This document shows, in pieces, positions 1-9,133 of a stretch of 64,000 bases of DNA. The stretch spans positions 434,001-498,000 of the forward strand of contig JADJWN010000021.1 of NCBI GenBank assembly GCA_016716335.1, read 5' to 3'. Position 1 is the first letter of the stretch. Every line of letters starts with the position of its first letter. This DNA comes from Saprospiraceae bacterium. GTDB lineage: Bacteria > Bacteroidota > Bacteroidia > Chitinophagales > Saprospiraceae. The translations under genes and the position numbers were made by a program. Under the pieces are notes generated by a model. It saw nothing but the letters and a program-made list of their open reading frames with translations, did not search any database and was not told where the DNA came from.

Positions 1-231
1 AAGATACAGTCTGAGTTTTTGTATCATCCAATCATGCAACTTTGAATCCCTGCATACTATGATGGAATTTTCACCCCCAGGAATGCCTTGCAGAACTGAG
101 ACAACAATAGTCTCTGCAGCCGTTTTGTCATCTTCATACCCTACAGATATCACTTTCCCGCTCTGCCTGGTAATTGCAGTCTGTTCGGGAGAAAGTATCA
201 GGGGCAAGTCATCAGTCATGTGAGGATTCAT
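1..231 (-). CDS. Unrecognised protein, N-terminal part (runs off left edge)
   Basis: An open minus-strand frame starts at ATG 231 (or the in-frame ATG at 219) and stays open to the window edge, giving about 77 residues beginning MNPHMTDDLPLILSPEQ. The visible part has a stretch of hydrophobic beta-like residues ending IIVCRDSKLHDW. I do not recognise the family; the pattern could be the start of a helicase or ATPase domain, but no Walker motif is in view. The neighbouring MFS gene lies on the same strand about 200 nt upstream. Confidence 0.5.
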   Translation of the reverse strand, partial: MNPHMTDDLPLILSPEQTAITRQSGKVISVGYEDDKTAAETIVVSVLQGIPGGENSIIVCRDSKLHDWMIQKLRLYL

Positions 232-431
232 AATACCTGATTGTCCGGTTGAATAACGAATGCAAAGATATGATTTTTTTAATATATAGTTATGTAAAAA
301 AAGGGGCGTATAGATGGCATAATGTTGCATGTGTTTTATTATACACCTGACTACACAGAAAATCACCATTTCAAAGACCTTATTGAATTTGAAGCGGCAA
401 AAAAATATCCTTCCAAATGTTAAGTTCACAT

Positions 432-1595
432 TTATGCAGAGGGTATCAGGCTATCCTGCACATTTCGTTTTCGTAACAGATAAAATCCTCCTGCCAGAAA
501 AAGTGAAGCAATGGTCATGGTCCAGTAAAGATTGCTGAATCCCAGCCTGTCTGCGATATACATACCACCTAAGGGAGCAAATATGTGGGCAATACCATAG
601 GCAATGGAGTACAATGCCATATATTGCCCCTGTCTGTCGGGTTTGGGTCTGGATACCGCATAGTTAATCATAAATGGCATAGCCAGTATTTCTGATAAAG
701 TAGCAAACACAATGTAGGAAACTGCGGCAAACAGTCCGCCCAGATTTGCACCCAGAAAAATATAACTCACAGCCAGCGAGATACATCCGGAAGCAATCAG
801 CACCATAAACCGCTTATAATTTTCCAATGCCTTGACAATGGGCATCTCCAGAATGACGACAAGAAAGCCATTCAGAGCCAGCAGGATGCCGATTTTGACT
901 TCCGAAAAGTGCCATTCTCTTTCCCAGAATACGGGGATACTGGTAAAAAGCTGGAAGAAAAGCATGGCATACACGGCTACCAGAATAATAAATCCCAGAT
1001 ATGGATAATCCCGGTAAGCCGACCTGCTTTTATGCTGTTCGACAGACTTGGATTTCTGCTGTTCGGCGACAGACCTGTATGGCAAATATTTGAGCAGTAA
1101 CATGGCGGCCATGATGCAGGTAATCCCGTCAATAAGAAATATCCACTTAAAGCCGATGTATCCTGCCACCAGTCCACCCATGGCAGGGCCTATCGAAAAA
1201 CCCAGATTGATGGCAAGACGCATAAGCGAAAATGACCGGGTGCGGTTTTCGGCCTTGGAATATGCAGCCACGGCCACACTGTTGGCAGGTCTGAGAGTGT
1301 CTGAAATCAGAGAAAATAAAAATACACATATACTGATAGTCCAGAATGAAGTCAGGAAAATCAGGATAAAGAGCATGACTGCACCTAATAGCAGAGAATA
1401 CAATTGGATGTAATAGAATCCGAACCGGTCAGTGAGATATCCGCCGATGTAGGCACCGGATATACTGCCTGCTCCGTAAAATGCCAGTACATATCCTGCA
1501 TCGGTCAGACTGAAACCCAGCGAAGTGGTGAGATACAGAGACATGAATGTGAGTACCATGGCTCCTGCCCTGTTGATCAACATGACCAGACTCAA
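432..1595 (-). CDS. MFS transporter
   Basis: Major facilitator superfamily membrane transporter of 387 residues read from a TTG codon. About twelve hydrophobic segments are visible, and the family loop motif between helices 2 and 3 appears as GGYLTDRFG. Substrate cannot be told. The start is odd: the frame stays open upstream through residues reading YRESFSGLSREIW, which look like a genuine MFS N-terminus, but there is no in-frame ATG. An ATG at 1666 would be in frame only if one T were added to the run near 1653-1660. The gene follows recN on the same strand and is probably co-transcribed with it. Confidence 0.85.
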   Translation of the reverse strand: MSLVMLINRAGAMVLTFMSLYLTTSLGFSLTDAGYVLAFYGAGSISGAYIGGYLTDRFGFYYIQLYSLLLGAVMLFILIFLTSFWTISICVFLFSLISDTLRPANSVAVAAYSKAENRTRSFSLMRLAINLGFSIGPAMGGLVAGYIGFKWIFLIDGITCIMAAMLLLKYLPYRSVAEQQKSKSVEQHKSRSAYRDYPYLGFIILVAVYAMLFFQLFTSIPVFWEREWHFSEVKIGILLALNGFLVVILEMPIVKALENYKRFMVLIASGCISLAVSYIFLGANLGGLFAAVSYIVFATLSEILAMPFMINYAVSRPKPDRQGQYMALYSIAYGIAHIFAPLGGMYIADRLGFSNLYWTMTIASLFLAGGFYLLRKRNVQDSLIPSA

Positions 1596-1678
1596 TAACC
1601 AAATTTCCCTTGATAAGCCTGAGAAGGATTCCCTGTACAGGCCTAATACCCATTTTAAAGATCCATAATGGTGAGGTC

Positions 1679-3338
1679 TTAATTCCGGAGAAGCTCTGCT
1701 GCATTGGCCAAGGCTGTTTCTGTGGGTGGGTCTCCGCTGAGCATTTTTGCTATTTCATATTTGCGTTCTTCCGGTTCTAACTTTCTGATGGCGGTGATTG
1801 TTCTGTCGCCGGCAACTTTTTTGTACACAAAAAACTGTGTACTGGCTTTGGCTGCTATCTGAGGTGCATGCGATATGGCAACGACCTGGTGTTTTTCGGC
1901 AAGATTGGCCAGCAGATTGCCCATTTTTCGGGCAATTTCGCCGGATACTCCGGTATCTATCTCGTCAAAAATCAACGTAGGTAATGTCATGACTCCGGCC
2001 ACAAAAGACTTGATACACAATGTCAACCTGCTTATTTCCCCTCCGGATGCAATATCCTTCAGTGGTAAAAACCTGCTGCCTTTGTTGGATGCAAACAGGT
2101 AAGTCACTTCATCAATGCCCGAAGGTCCTTCGGATTTGGCTTTTTCCAGTGATATCTGTATGCCGGCATATTCCATGCCCAGTTGACGGATGCCGGCATT
2201 TATATTTTTTTCAAAATCTGCTATCACTGCTTTTCTGCGCAGATGAAGCTTTTCGGCCAGTTGCTTCAATTCATTTTCTGCGAGTTGGAGTGCTTTCTCT
2301 GTATCTGCGATGATTACTTCTATATTACCGGTAGCCGTAAGTTGAGCTCTGAGTTCCTGGTGCAGGGCAATCAAACCGATACCATCCGTTTTGCCGTGTT
2401 TTTTGAGCAAGCGGTATATGTGGTTCAGTCTTTCCTGAAGGTGTTCAATCTGTTTGGGGTCATACTCTGTGTTTTCAGCCATATTGCCTGCCTCTTTGGC
2501 AATATCGGCCAATTCCTCATAGGCAGCATGAAGCCTGTTTTTCATAGATTCGTATTCCTGCCCGAGGTGACTGATTGATTCCAGTTGATGCATGAGAGTC
2601 CTTATGGCAGCATTCACTGAAATTTCAGATTCTTCAAGGGTATTTGTAATGTTGAGGGTGATTTTTTTGATTTCTTCAGCTGCATTAAGCAGGGCAAGCT
2701 GATGCTCGATTTCCTCCAGTTCTCCTTCTTTGAGAGCCAGATTGTCCAGTTCTTCAACCTGGAAGCTCAGGAATTCATACTCATTTTTGATGGAATGCTG
2801 TTTTTGTCTGAGCTGTTCAAGTTCTTTTCTGAGCTGCAATACTTTTCGGTAAATCGCTCTGTATTCTGCAAGCAGCGTTGCATTATCAGCCAGGGCATCC
2901 AGGATTTCAAGCTGAAGTGCGGGCTTCTGGATATCCAGCATGTCAAATTGCTGGTGTATAACACACAAGATTTTCAGTCAATTGTTGTATCTGCTCCAGA
3001 GTGACCGGGGTGTCATTGATGAATGCCCTGCTTTTACCACCCGGTGCTATCTCTCTGCGCAGGGTCAGTTCTGTGTAGTAATCCAGTTCCTCCTGTTCAA
3101 AGAATGGCTTCAGGTTATATTCCGAAATATCAAATTCAGCCTCTACAATACACTTTCTTTCCTGATCGTACAGTACTTTGGAATCTGCCCTTTTGCCCAT
3201 TATGAGGCCCAGAGCACCCAGTGCAAAAATAGATTTACCTGCTCCGGTTTCTCCGGTAATGATATTCAGACCTTCAGGGATATTCAGATCCAGATGATCG
3301 ATAATTGCATAATTCTGTATAAAAATCCTTTGCAGCAT
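1679..3338 (-). CDS. recN: DNA repair protein RecN (frameshifted)
   Basis: SMC-like ATPase used in double-strand break repair. The N-terminal part (from ATG 3338, MLQRIFIQNYAIIDHL) carries the Walker A motif GETGAGKS. The C-terminal part has long coiled-coil segments, the signature ASGGEISRL and the Walker B region TLIFDEIDTGVSG. The two halves are in different frames: the family motif IHQQFD follows an extra T at about 2960-2961, so the first frame ends in CYTPAI. Joined, the length (about 550 residues) is normal. The break is a single base in an otherwise intact gene, so a sequence error is more likely than loss of function. An earlier ATG at 3401 is less likely because the family begins at MLQ. 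Confidence 0.9.
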
Positions 3339-3465
3339 AGGCCGCAAAATTAAGCAAATCACAGAGGAATGTATATCCGTTTGTAAAAATGTGAATATCA
3401 CTGATTATTTAGTTGGTGAAAATGTTGGTACTATGGTTTACGATAAAATCCGTTGAAGCTGCTGT

Positions 3466-3494
3466 ATCCAATCGGATGTTGCCGGTGATTGGAT
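3466..3494. other. Inverted repeat upstream of rpmI promoter
   Basis: Perfect 8-bp arms ATCCAATC and GATTGGAT flank a 13-nt loop in which GG and CC can also pair. It lies about 80 nt upstream of the rpmI -7 box, so it is not in that transcript. It could be a terminator or protein site; there is no long T run directly after it. Confidence 0.3.
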
Positions 3495-3571
3495 TTTGCC
3501 TTTTTATGGAATATTTTTATGATTGCATTAAAAAATATGTAAAAAATCCGGTGTTTTAATTAAACGAAGTG

Positions 3572-3579
3572 TATCTTTG
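3572..3579 (+). promoter_or_regulatory. -7 box for rpmI-rplT
   Basis: TATCTTTG matches the Bacteroidota -7 consensus TAnnTTTG, 19 nt before the rpmI start, predicting a very short leader. Confidence 0.65.
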
Positions 3580-3598
3580 CGGCCTTAAATTTTGAAGT

Positions 3599-3793
3599 AT
3601 GCCAAAGATGAAAACCCATTCAAGTGCAAAAAAGCGTTTCAGCCTGACCGGAAGCGGTAAAATCAAGCGTGACCAGGCTAATGCAAGACACTTGATGAGA
3701 AAAAAGTCCAACAAAGCAAAAACTAGATTACTGGGCTCTGCTTTAGTAAGCGATGCAGATACTCCAAAAATCAAGAGATTGCTGTGTGTGTAA
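3599..3793 (+). CDS. rpmI: 50S ribosomal protein L35
   Basis: Small basic ribosomal protein of 64 residues beginning MPKMKTHSSAKKRFSLTGSG, the invariant start of L35, with the usual KRDQANARHLM segment. It is a structural component of the large subunit. It is followed 83 nt later by rplT, the normal partner. The translation factor gene infC, which usually precedes this pair, is absent; the upstream neighbour is recN on the other strand and a -7 box lies directly before rpmI. The C-terminus ends KRLLCV, slightly shorter than some homologues. Confidence 0.95.
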   Translation: MPKMKTHSSAKKRFSLTGSGKIKRDQANARHLMRKKSNKAKTRLLGSALVSDADTPKIKRLLCV

Positions 3794-3876
3794 TCAGTTA
3801 TTTATTGTTTAACGAGAATACAGGAGTCAAAGCATTCTGAAGTGAATCCCTGTATTGTACTAAAATTCTTTAAAAT

Positions 3877-4221
3877 ATGCCTAGATCAGTCAACGCAGTA
3901 GCGTCAAGAGCAAGAAGAAAGAAAATTCTCAAAATGGCTAAAGGTTACTTTGGTGCGAGAAGCAAAGTGTACACTGTAGCCAAAAATGCGGTCGAAAAAG
4001 CATTGCAATACGCATACCGCGACCGTAAAAACAAAAAGCGTGCATTCAGAAGATTGTGGATAGTGCGTATCAATGCAGCCGTAAGGCCTTATGGTATGTC
4101 TTATTCCAAATTCATACATGCACTCAGTCAGAAGCAGATCGGTCTGAACAGAAAAGTATTGGCAGACCTCGCCATGAATCATCCTGATGCTTTCAGGTCT
4201 GTGGTGGAAAAAGTGAAATAA
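3877..4221 (+). CDS. rplT: 50S ribosomal protein L20
   Basis: Ribosomal protein L20, 114 residues, beginning MPRSVNAVASRARRKKILK and containing the conserved segments KGYFGARSKVYTVAKNAVEK and YRDRKNKKRAFRRLWI. It binds 23S rRNA early in large-subunit assembly and in many bacteria represses its own operon. It lies directly after rpmI and is followed by a good intrinsic terminator. Length and sequence are normal for the family. Confidence 0.96.
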   Translation: MPRSVNAVASRARRKKILKMAKGYFGARSKVYTVAKNAVEKALQYAYRDRKNKKRAFRRLWIVRINAAVRPYGMSYSKFIHALSQKQIGLNRKVLADLAMNHPDAFRSVVEKVK

Positions 4222-4249
4222 AATCTTTTTCACATCAAAATAATATAAA

Positions 4250-4278
4250 GGAGTGGCCTGAAACCGCTCCTTTTTTTT
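4250..4278 (+). terminator. Intrinsic terminator after rplT
   Basis: GGAGTGG and CCGCTCC form a 7-bp stem with one G-U pair, loop CCTGAAA, followed by eight T residues. Confidence 0.85.
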
Positions 4279-4408
4279 CTCTGAAATACAGGCTTGGATG
4301 GAAAATCTCTTAAAGTTTTGTGAAAAGGAACTTTTGAGAAGGGTTTAAAGTTTACATATTGCTTTTCAACAGTGTAAAAGCAGATTATATCAAATATTTT
4401 CCAATCAA

Positions 4409-4780
4409 GGGGCTGACTGGTATCGACAGGAAGGTGAATCGGTTGGTAAGCATGCCGGAGCACGATTGTTCACTCCGTTATCAAATGATGATCGACAATA
4501 AACGGCGATAGAAATTTCGCATTGGCTGCGTAATCCAGGATTATAAAGCCTTTTGTGCCGCCCGGATGACGTCCGATACAGGCCGGTAGCCGCACATCAA
4601 CAGACCCGCGGACTGGGTGCAGAACCTGCTTCGATTCTGCGCCGAGATTTCAGAAGCTAAGCTGAGGGTGAGGTTTGCTTTTATACCTGCCCGATGCCGA
4701 CAATCAAAATAAAAGCTAAGCATGTAGAAAGCCTTCAGATGCTTTGTCTGGACCAGGGTTCGAATCCCTGCAGCTCCACA
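4409..4780 (+). ncRNA. ssrA: tmRNA (SsrA)
   Basis: One-piece transfer-messenger RNA of about 372 nt that rescues stalled ribosomes. The 5' end GGGGCTGACTGGTATCGACA pairs with the 3' CAGCTCC strand, and the 3' end carries the T-arm GGTTCGAATCC. The tag reading frame at 4504-4533 encodes GDRNFALAA followed by TAA, matching the xxxNxALAA form of Bacteroidota tags. The terminal CCA is not fully encoded (the sequence reads ACA). Several internal GC-rich segments between tag and tRNA domain are consistent with pseudoknots. A good terminator follows. Confidence 0.96.
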
Positions 4781-4794
4781 ATTTTTTCCGGCAA

Positions 4795-4832
4795 AACAGT
4801 CTGTAATCACAAGGTTACAGGCTGTTTTTTTT
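4795..4832 (+). terminator. Intrinsic terminator after tmRNA
   Basis: AACAGTCTGTAA and TTACAGGCTGTT form a 12-bp stem with one G-U pair and an 8-nt loop; the 3' arm runs into a T tract. Confidence 0.85.
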
Positions 4833-5012
4833 AGTAATGCATCCCTATTGATAAGTGGAAAGTGCTTTGAAAGAGTAAAATAACTCCAACCTTGATTCTG
4901 TACCTGTCCACCCTGTTTTTATGACGCATCTGATTTCAGACTTATGTATCCATCTAGACCAAGTATTGAGGCAATTGCCTTGCAAAACTTACATCCAGTA
5001 CAGACGGATGTT

Positions 5013-5243
5013 CTATTCTACTTTGTCCGTCAGCACTATCCATACCTGATACAACACCAGCACCGAACTCAACAATGTAAATACCCCAAGCATCATGACA
5101 GTGGGCATATAAACTACTGAGAGCATGAGAAGGACGCAGGCCAGAGCAATGAAAAAACTTTTACGCAGGAGAATATCTTCTTTCATATGGAAGTATATAG
5201 ACCTGAAAACACCCGGGGTCGCAAGATGTTTTTCATTTAACAT
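5013..5243 (-). CDS. Small membrane protein of unknown function
   Basis: Frame of 76 residues with two predicted transmembrane helices, roughly residues 29-48 (FFIALACVLLMLSVVYMP) and 50-70 (MLGVFTLLSSVLVLYQVWI), and a charged N-terminus beginning MLNEKHLATPG. I do not recognise a family. It sits alone between tmRNA and topA, divergent from topA. The two-helix pattern and the codon use support a real gene, but no homology can be claimed from sight. Confidence 0.55.
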   Translation of the reverse strand: MLNEKHLATPGVFRSIYFHMKEDILLRKSFFIALACVLLMLSVVYMPTVMMLGVFTLLSSVLVLYQVWIVLTDKVE

Positions 5244-5344
5244 GAATATTGATCAATGAAGCCTGAATAAGTTTACTTATTCGAATTTAGGCTCTCAAAA
5301 AAGGCTTATGTGTTCTCACCGACTTGTGAGTTGGTAAAAATTGT

Positions 5345-5352
5345 TAGTTTTG
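5345..5352 (+). promoter_or_regulatory. -7 box for topA
   Basis: TAGTTTTG matches TAnnTTTG about 105 nt upstream of the topA start, implying a leader of roughly 100 nt. Confidence 0.5.
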
Positions 5353-5456
5353 CCGCCATAATTAGTTTGCTGCCTCGCTTCCAAAGTATTTACAAGGTAT
5401 TTATGATAATTCATCGATACAAGTGGAAATCCGGGCAGTGAATAAAAAAACAGAGC

Positions 5457-7973
5457 ATGGCAAAAAATCTTCTCATCGTTGAGTCTCCGGCGAAGGCAAA
5501 AACCATAGAAAAATATCTGGGTAAAGATTTTGTGGTCAAATCAAGTTATGGCCATATCCGTGATTTGGATAAGGGAGATAAAGGCATTGATATTGCCAAC
5601 AATTTTGAACCCAGATATGTAGTATCACCTGAAAAGGTCAAAGTAGTACGGGAGCTCAGGGATCAGGTGAGCAAAGCATCTCAGGTCTGGCTTGCAACGG
5701 ATGAAGACCGTGAAGGAGAAGCCATCTCATGGCACTTGTGCAAAGAGCTGGGATTGGACGAATATACGACCAAAAGGATAGTTTTTTCAGAAATAACCAA
5801 ACCTGCCATTGAAAAGGCAGTAGCCAATCCCCGTACTCTCGATCTGAACCTTGTCAATGCACAGCAGGCACGCAGAGTACTGGACAGGCTGGTGGGATAT
5901 GAATTGTCTGAAGTGCTGTGGCGTAAAGTAAAAAATAAGCTTTCTGCCGGACGTGTCCAGTCCGTGGCCGTAAAGCTGGTGGTGGAAAGGGAACGGGAAA
6001 TTCAGCACTTTAAGGTTTCTTCATTTTATAAAGTAGCTGCATATTTTGCTGTGGACAATGGCAGAGGAGAGATTGTCCAGCTCAAAGCAGAAAATCCGGA
6101 CAAACTGACCGATTTTGCCTCGGCGGAGCAATTTCTGCAGAAATGCAAAGGAGCCGTTTATAAGATTGCGGATATTGAGAAAAAACCCGGAAAAAGAACA
6201 CCGGCAGCACCGTTCACCACATCCACGCTTCAGCAGGAAGCAAGCAGAAAGCTGGGTTTCAGTGTAAACCGCACCATGAATATTGCACAAAGATTGTATG
6301 AAGAGGGATTCATTACCTACATGAGGACAGACTCTGCCAATCTGAGCGATACAGCACTGCAATCCATCTCTGCCGAAATAGAGTCTGCATTCGGTAGTCA
6401 ATACCTGAAAATCAGAAAATACAAATCAAAAACTGCGAATGCCCAGGAAGCCCATGAAGCCATCAGACCTACCTACATAGAGCGTAAGAATATAAGTTCC
6501 GACAGGGATATGCAGAGATTATATGATCTGATATGGAAACGAACCATTGCAAGTCAGATGGCTGATGCAGAAATTGAAAAAACCATTGCGAGCATCTCCA
6601 TATCGACTGTAAAAGATATACGCCTTGAGGCTGTGGGCGAAGTATTGAAGTTTGATGGATTTCTGAAGGTATATCTGGAATCATCGGATGATGATGAAGA
6701 TGAAGAAAATAAAGGGATGCTGCCACCGCTGAAAGTCGGTCAGGAACTTCCACTGAACTATATGGAAGCAGTGGAAAGTTTTACCAGACCTCCTTCGAGA
6801 TATACCGAAGCCAGCCTGGTGAAAAAACTGGAGGAACTGGGAATTGGCAGACCCTCTACTTATGCCCCTACCATTTCCAAAATCATGGAACAGGAACGTG
6901 GGTATGTCATAAAAGACAGCAGACCGGGAGTAGAGAGGAAATTTCAGTACCTCAAATTGGAAAAGGACCAAATCCGTAAGGAAGAAAAATCTGAAATCAC
7001 CGGTGCAACCACCAACAGGCTTTATCCTACAGATATGGGTATGCTGGTAAGTGATTTTCTGTCGGAGCATTTCGATCAGATCATGAACTACAGCTTTACT
7101 GCCGAGATGGAAGATAAACTGGATAAGATCGCTACTGAGGGAATTGACTGGAGAAAAATTCTGAAGGACTTTTACGGGCCATTTCATGAAACGGTAGATC
7201 AGACACTCCAGACAGCTGAGCGGGTGAAAGGCAGAAGGGAACTGGGTAAAGATCCTGCCACCGGCCGCACAGTGCTGGCACAGATGACAAGATTTGGGCC
7301 GGTGATTCAAATCGGAGACAGAGAAGAGTTGCCGGAAAGCGAAAAACCCAGATTTGCCAACCTGAAACCCGGTCAGTCGCTCGAATCCATCACTCTGGAA
7401 GAAGCACTCGAATTATTTAAGCTCCCTAAAAAACTTGGGGATTATAAGAATGAAGAGGTCACTGTCAATACTGGAAGATTCGGACCTTATTTAAAGTTCG
7501 GCGAGACCTATATCAACTTACCCAAAGGCACTGATCCGATGGAAGTGGATATGGAGACGGCTGTAGGTCTCATAGAGGCTAAGCTGGATGAAAACGCTCC
7601 CATAGGATATTATGAGGGACAACCCATTACCAAAGGTAAAGGCAGATTCGGTCCGTTTGTGAAATGGAACAATCTCTTTGTCAATATTCCTGCACGATAC
7701 AAACTTGAATCCATCACTGAAGCCGAAGCTGTCGAAATCATAGAAGCCAAAATGGAAAAAGAGGCTAACCGATATATCCGTCAATGGCCTAAGGAAAATA
7801 TTTCCATTGAAAACGGCAGGTGGGGACCCTACGTGAAATTTGGAAAAAATAATGTGAAAATTCCCAAACTGAATGGCGTAAAGCCGGATGCTGAAATGCT
7901 TAAGGAAGTAGATCTTGACACTGTAAAATCGTGGATAGAATCAGAAATACCCAATGCTTTCAGTAAAAAATAA
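5457..7973 (+). CDS. topA: DNA topoisomerase I (type IA)
   Basis: Relaxes negative supercoils by transient single-strand breakage. Residues 1-110 are the Toprim domain (VESPAKAKTIEKYLG; acidic motif DEDREGE near 82-88). The catalytic tyrosine is Y288 in FITYMRTDS. The core ends with EELGIGRPSTYAPT. The C-terminal third consists of repeated modules of the form GRFGPYLKFGETYINLPKG, the zinc-free topoisomerase C-terminal repeats usual in Bacteroidota, instead of Cys4 zinc fingers. An acidic insertion SSDDDEDEENK lies near residues 409-419. At 838 residues the protein is full length. It is transcribed alone. Confidence 0.97.
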   Translation: MAKNLLIVESPAKAKTIEKYLGKDFVVKSSYGHIRDLDKGDKGIDIANNFEPRYVVSPEKVKVVRELRDQVSKASQVWLATDEDREGEAISWHLCKELGLDEYTTKRIVFSEITKPAIEKAVANPRTLDLNLVNAQQARRVLDRLVGYELSEVLWRKVKNKLSAGRVQSVAVKLVVEREREIQHFKVSSFYKVAAYFAVDNGRGEIVQLKAENPDKLTDFASAEQFLQKCKGAVYKIADIEKKPGKRTPAAPFTTSTLQQEASRKLGFSVNRTMNIAQRLYEEGFITYMRTDSANLSDTALQSISAEIESAFGSQYLKIRKYKSKTANAQEAHEAIRPTYIERKNISSDRDMQRLYDLIWKRTIASQMADAEIEKTIASISISTVKDIRLEAVGEVLKFDGFLKVYLESSDDDEDEENKGMLPPLKVGQELPLNYMEAVESFTRPPSRYTEASLVKKLEELGIGRPSTYAPTISKIMEQERGYVIKDSRPGVERKFQYLKLEKDQIRKEEKSEITGATTNRLYPTDMGMLVSDFLSEHFDQIMNYSFTAEMEDKLDKIATEGIDWRKILKDFYGPFHETVDQTLQTAERVKGRRELGKDPATGRTVLAQMTRFGPVIQIGDREELPESEKPRFANLKPGQSLESITLEEALELFKLPKKLGDYKNEEVTVNTGRFGPYLKFGETYINLPKGTDPMEVDMETAVGLIEAKLDENAPIGYYEGQPITKGKGRFGPFVKWNNLFVNIPARYKLESITEAEAVEIIEAKMEKEANRYIRQWPKENISIENGRWGPYVKFGKNNVKIPKLNGVKPDAEMLKEVDLDTVKSWIESEIPNAFSKK

Positions 7974-8044
7974 TGCTTTATTAAATTAAGCATTTGATTT
8001 TGATGAAATAAAAAAATTATAGCCGGCCGAAGCTTTAGGCTGGC

Positions 8045-8521
8045 TTATTTTATCTGTAATATTTCAACTTCGTCAAGACTGTACATCCAGTCATCTACGT
8101 TTGTGCCGTTGAGCCGGAAATATCCGGTCAGCAAAGCATTCGAGTCCATTTTCAGTTTACCGGGATTTTCCTTAAAAGTCAGACCCATTACCGTTTCAGG
8201 CCCTGATTTACCGCAGAAAAAGCAGGCAGCATACACATTTTTGCTCAGGGCGTAGGTTGTCTTATCCACAGGTATGATATCCCCTGATTAGCACTTTTTT
8301 GTTGGCAAATTTTATGATTTCCTGAGAAAACTTGTAGGCAGATACACTGTGCCATATTGCTCATGCTGAGCTTCCTTATACTCAAGATTGTTCAGTATTT
8401 TCCAGGTCAAAGTATCCTGAAAATTGCCGGATGAGATTCCATAATCTCCGGCAAAAACAGGCATGCAGGAACAAATCAGCCCCAACACTAAAAATGAGAC
8501 GAAAGATATTATTCTTACCAT
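8045..8521 (-). CDS. Secreted conserved protein, broken by two frameshifts
   Basis: Two frames, 8312-8521 and 8045-8269, form one gene. The first gives a signal peptide (MVRIISFVSFLVLGLICSC) and the segment LTWKILNNLEYKEAQ; the second gives YALSKNVYAACFFCGKSGPE, a Cys-rich motif of a small secreted Bacteroidota family that I associate loosely with DUF3299-like proteins. Restoring a T in the run at 8327-8330 and a TA dinucleotide at 8276-8280 yields a continuous protein reading through KFANKKVLIRGYIIPVDK. Function unknown. Either a recent pseudogene or two sequence errors; the intact codons between the breaks favour errors. Confidence 0.65.
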
Positions 8522-8553
8522 ATAATATTATAAGGCAGCAAAACTAAATCAAT

Positions 8554-9045
8554 TCAGCAACACTTCCAATTGCTGGGTATCGCGCTAGGTTTCAAGGATT
8601 TTTTTTGCAGTGTGGTGGTAGCCAGTGATAACCCAACGTAATCCACCTTCACAGGGAAAGATTTGTGCTTTCTGTCCACCAGTACGGCTACTTCTACTTT
8701 TTCCGGCAATACATCCATCAAAACCTTGCAGGCATAAAAAATGGTTCTGCCGGTATTGGCTACGTCGTCTATGATGATGATAGTCTTGTGATTGAGATAC
8801 TCCGGTGCAAGATCTATTTTGACCGGATGAAGGACAGGCTCAGCCGGATTGAGCTGAATTCTTGCCAGTGTCAGCTTTTTGTCAGTTCTCGATTGGATAG
8901 ATTCCATCAGCATTGACGCAAACCTGAAACCATTGTTGTTGATACCTGCCAATATGATTTCCTGACTATCCAGATTATTCTCCAGAATCTCTATGGCTAG
9001 CCGGTGTATTTTTTGTTCTATCTGATATTGATTCAATATTTGCAT
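8554..9045 (-). CDS. Phosphoribosyltransferase family protein
   Basis: A type I phosphoribosyltransferase of 163 residues. The PRPP-binding signature is IIIIDDVANTGRT near residues 89-101, and the flexible-loop region and VDYVGLSLATT C-terminal strand are as in PyrR/hypoxanthine-type enzymes. The base substrate cannot be told. The C-terminus after LATTTLQKK does not look like the family: adding one base in the eight-T run at 8599-8606 gives KILET, an in-frame TAG, then RDTQQLEVLLN, which looks more family-like, so the end may carry a sequence error. It diverges from the Fe-S protein gene that follows. Confidence 0.85.
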   Translation of the reverse strand: MQILNQYQIEQKIHRLAIEILENNLDSQEIILAGINNNGFRFASMLMESIQSRTDKKLTLARIQLNPAEPVLHPVKIDLAPEYLNHKTIIIIDDVANTGRTIFYACKVLMDVLPEKVEVAVLVDRKHKSFPVKVDYVGLSLATTTLQKKSLKPSAIPSNWKCC

Positions 9046-9133
9046 ACAATAATGAATTATGATGTAAATTTACGAACTTAAAACAATCCGATTTTATTGT
9101 TGTCTCAAGCTTTCAATCAATTAACACATTATT

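Noticed and set aside
4541..4810. 89-residue minus-strand ORF
   Set aside because: Lies entirely within tmRNA and its terminator; an antisense shadow of a structured RNA.
6681..7310. 209-residue minus-strand ORF inside topA
   Set aside because: Antisense to a fully conserved gene with a clear reading frame; composition artefact.
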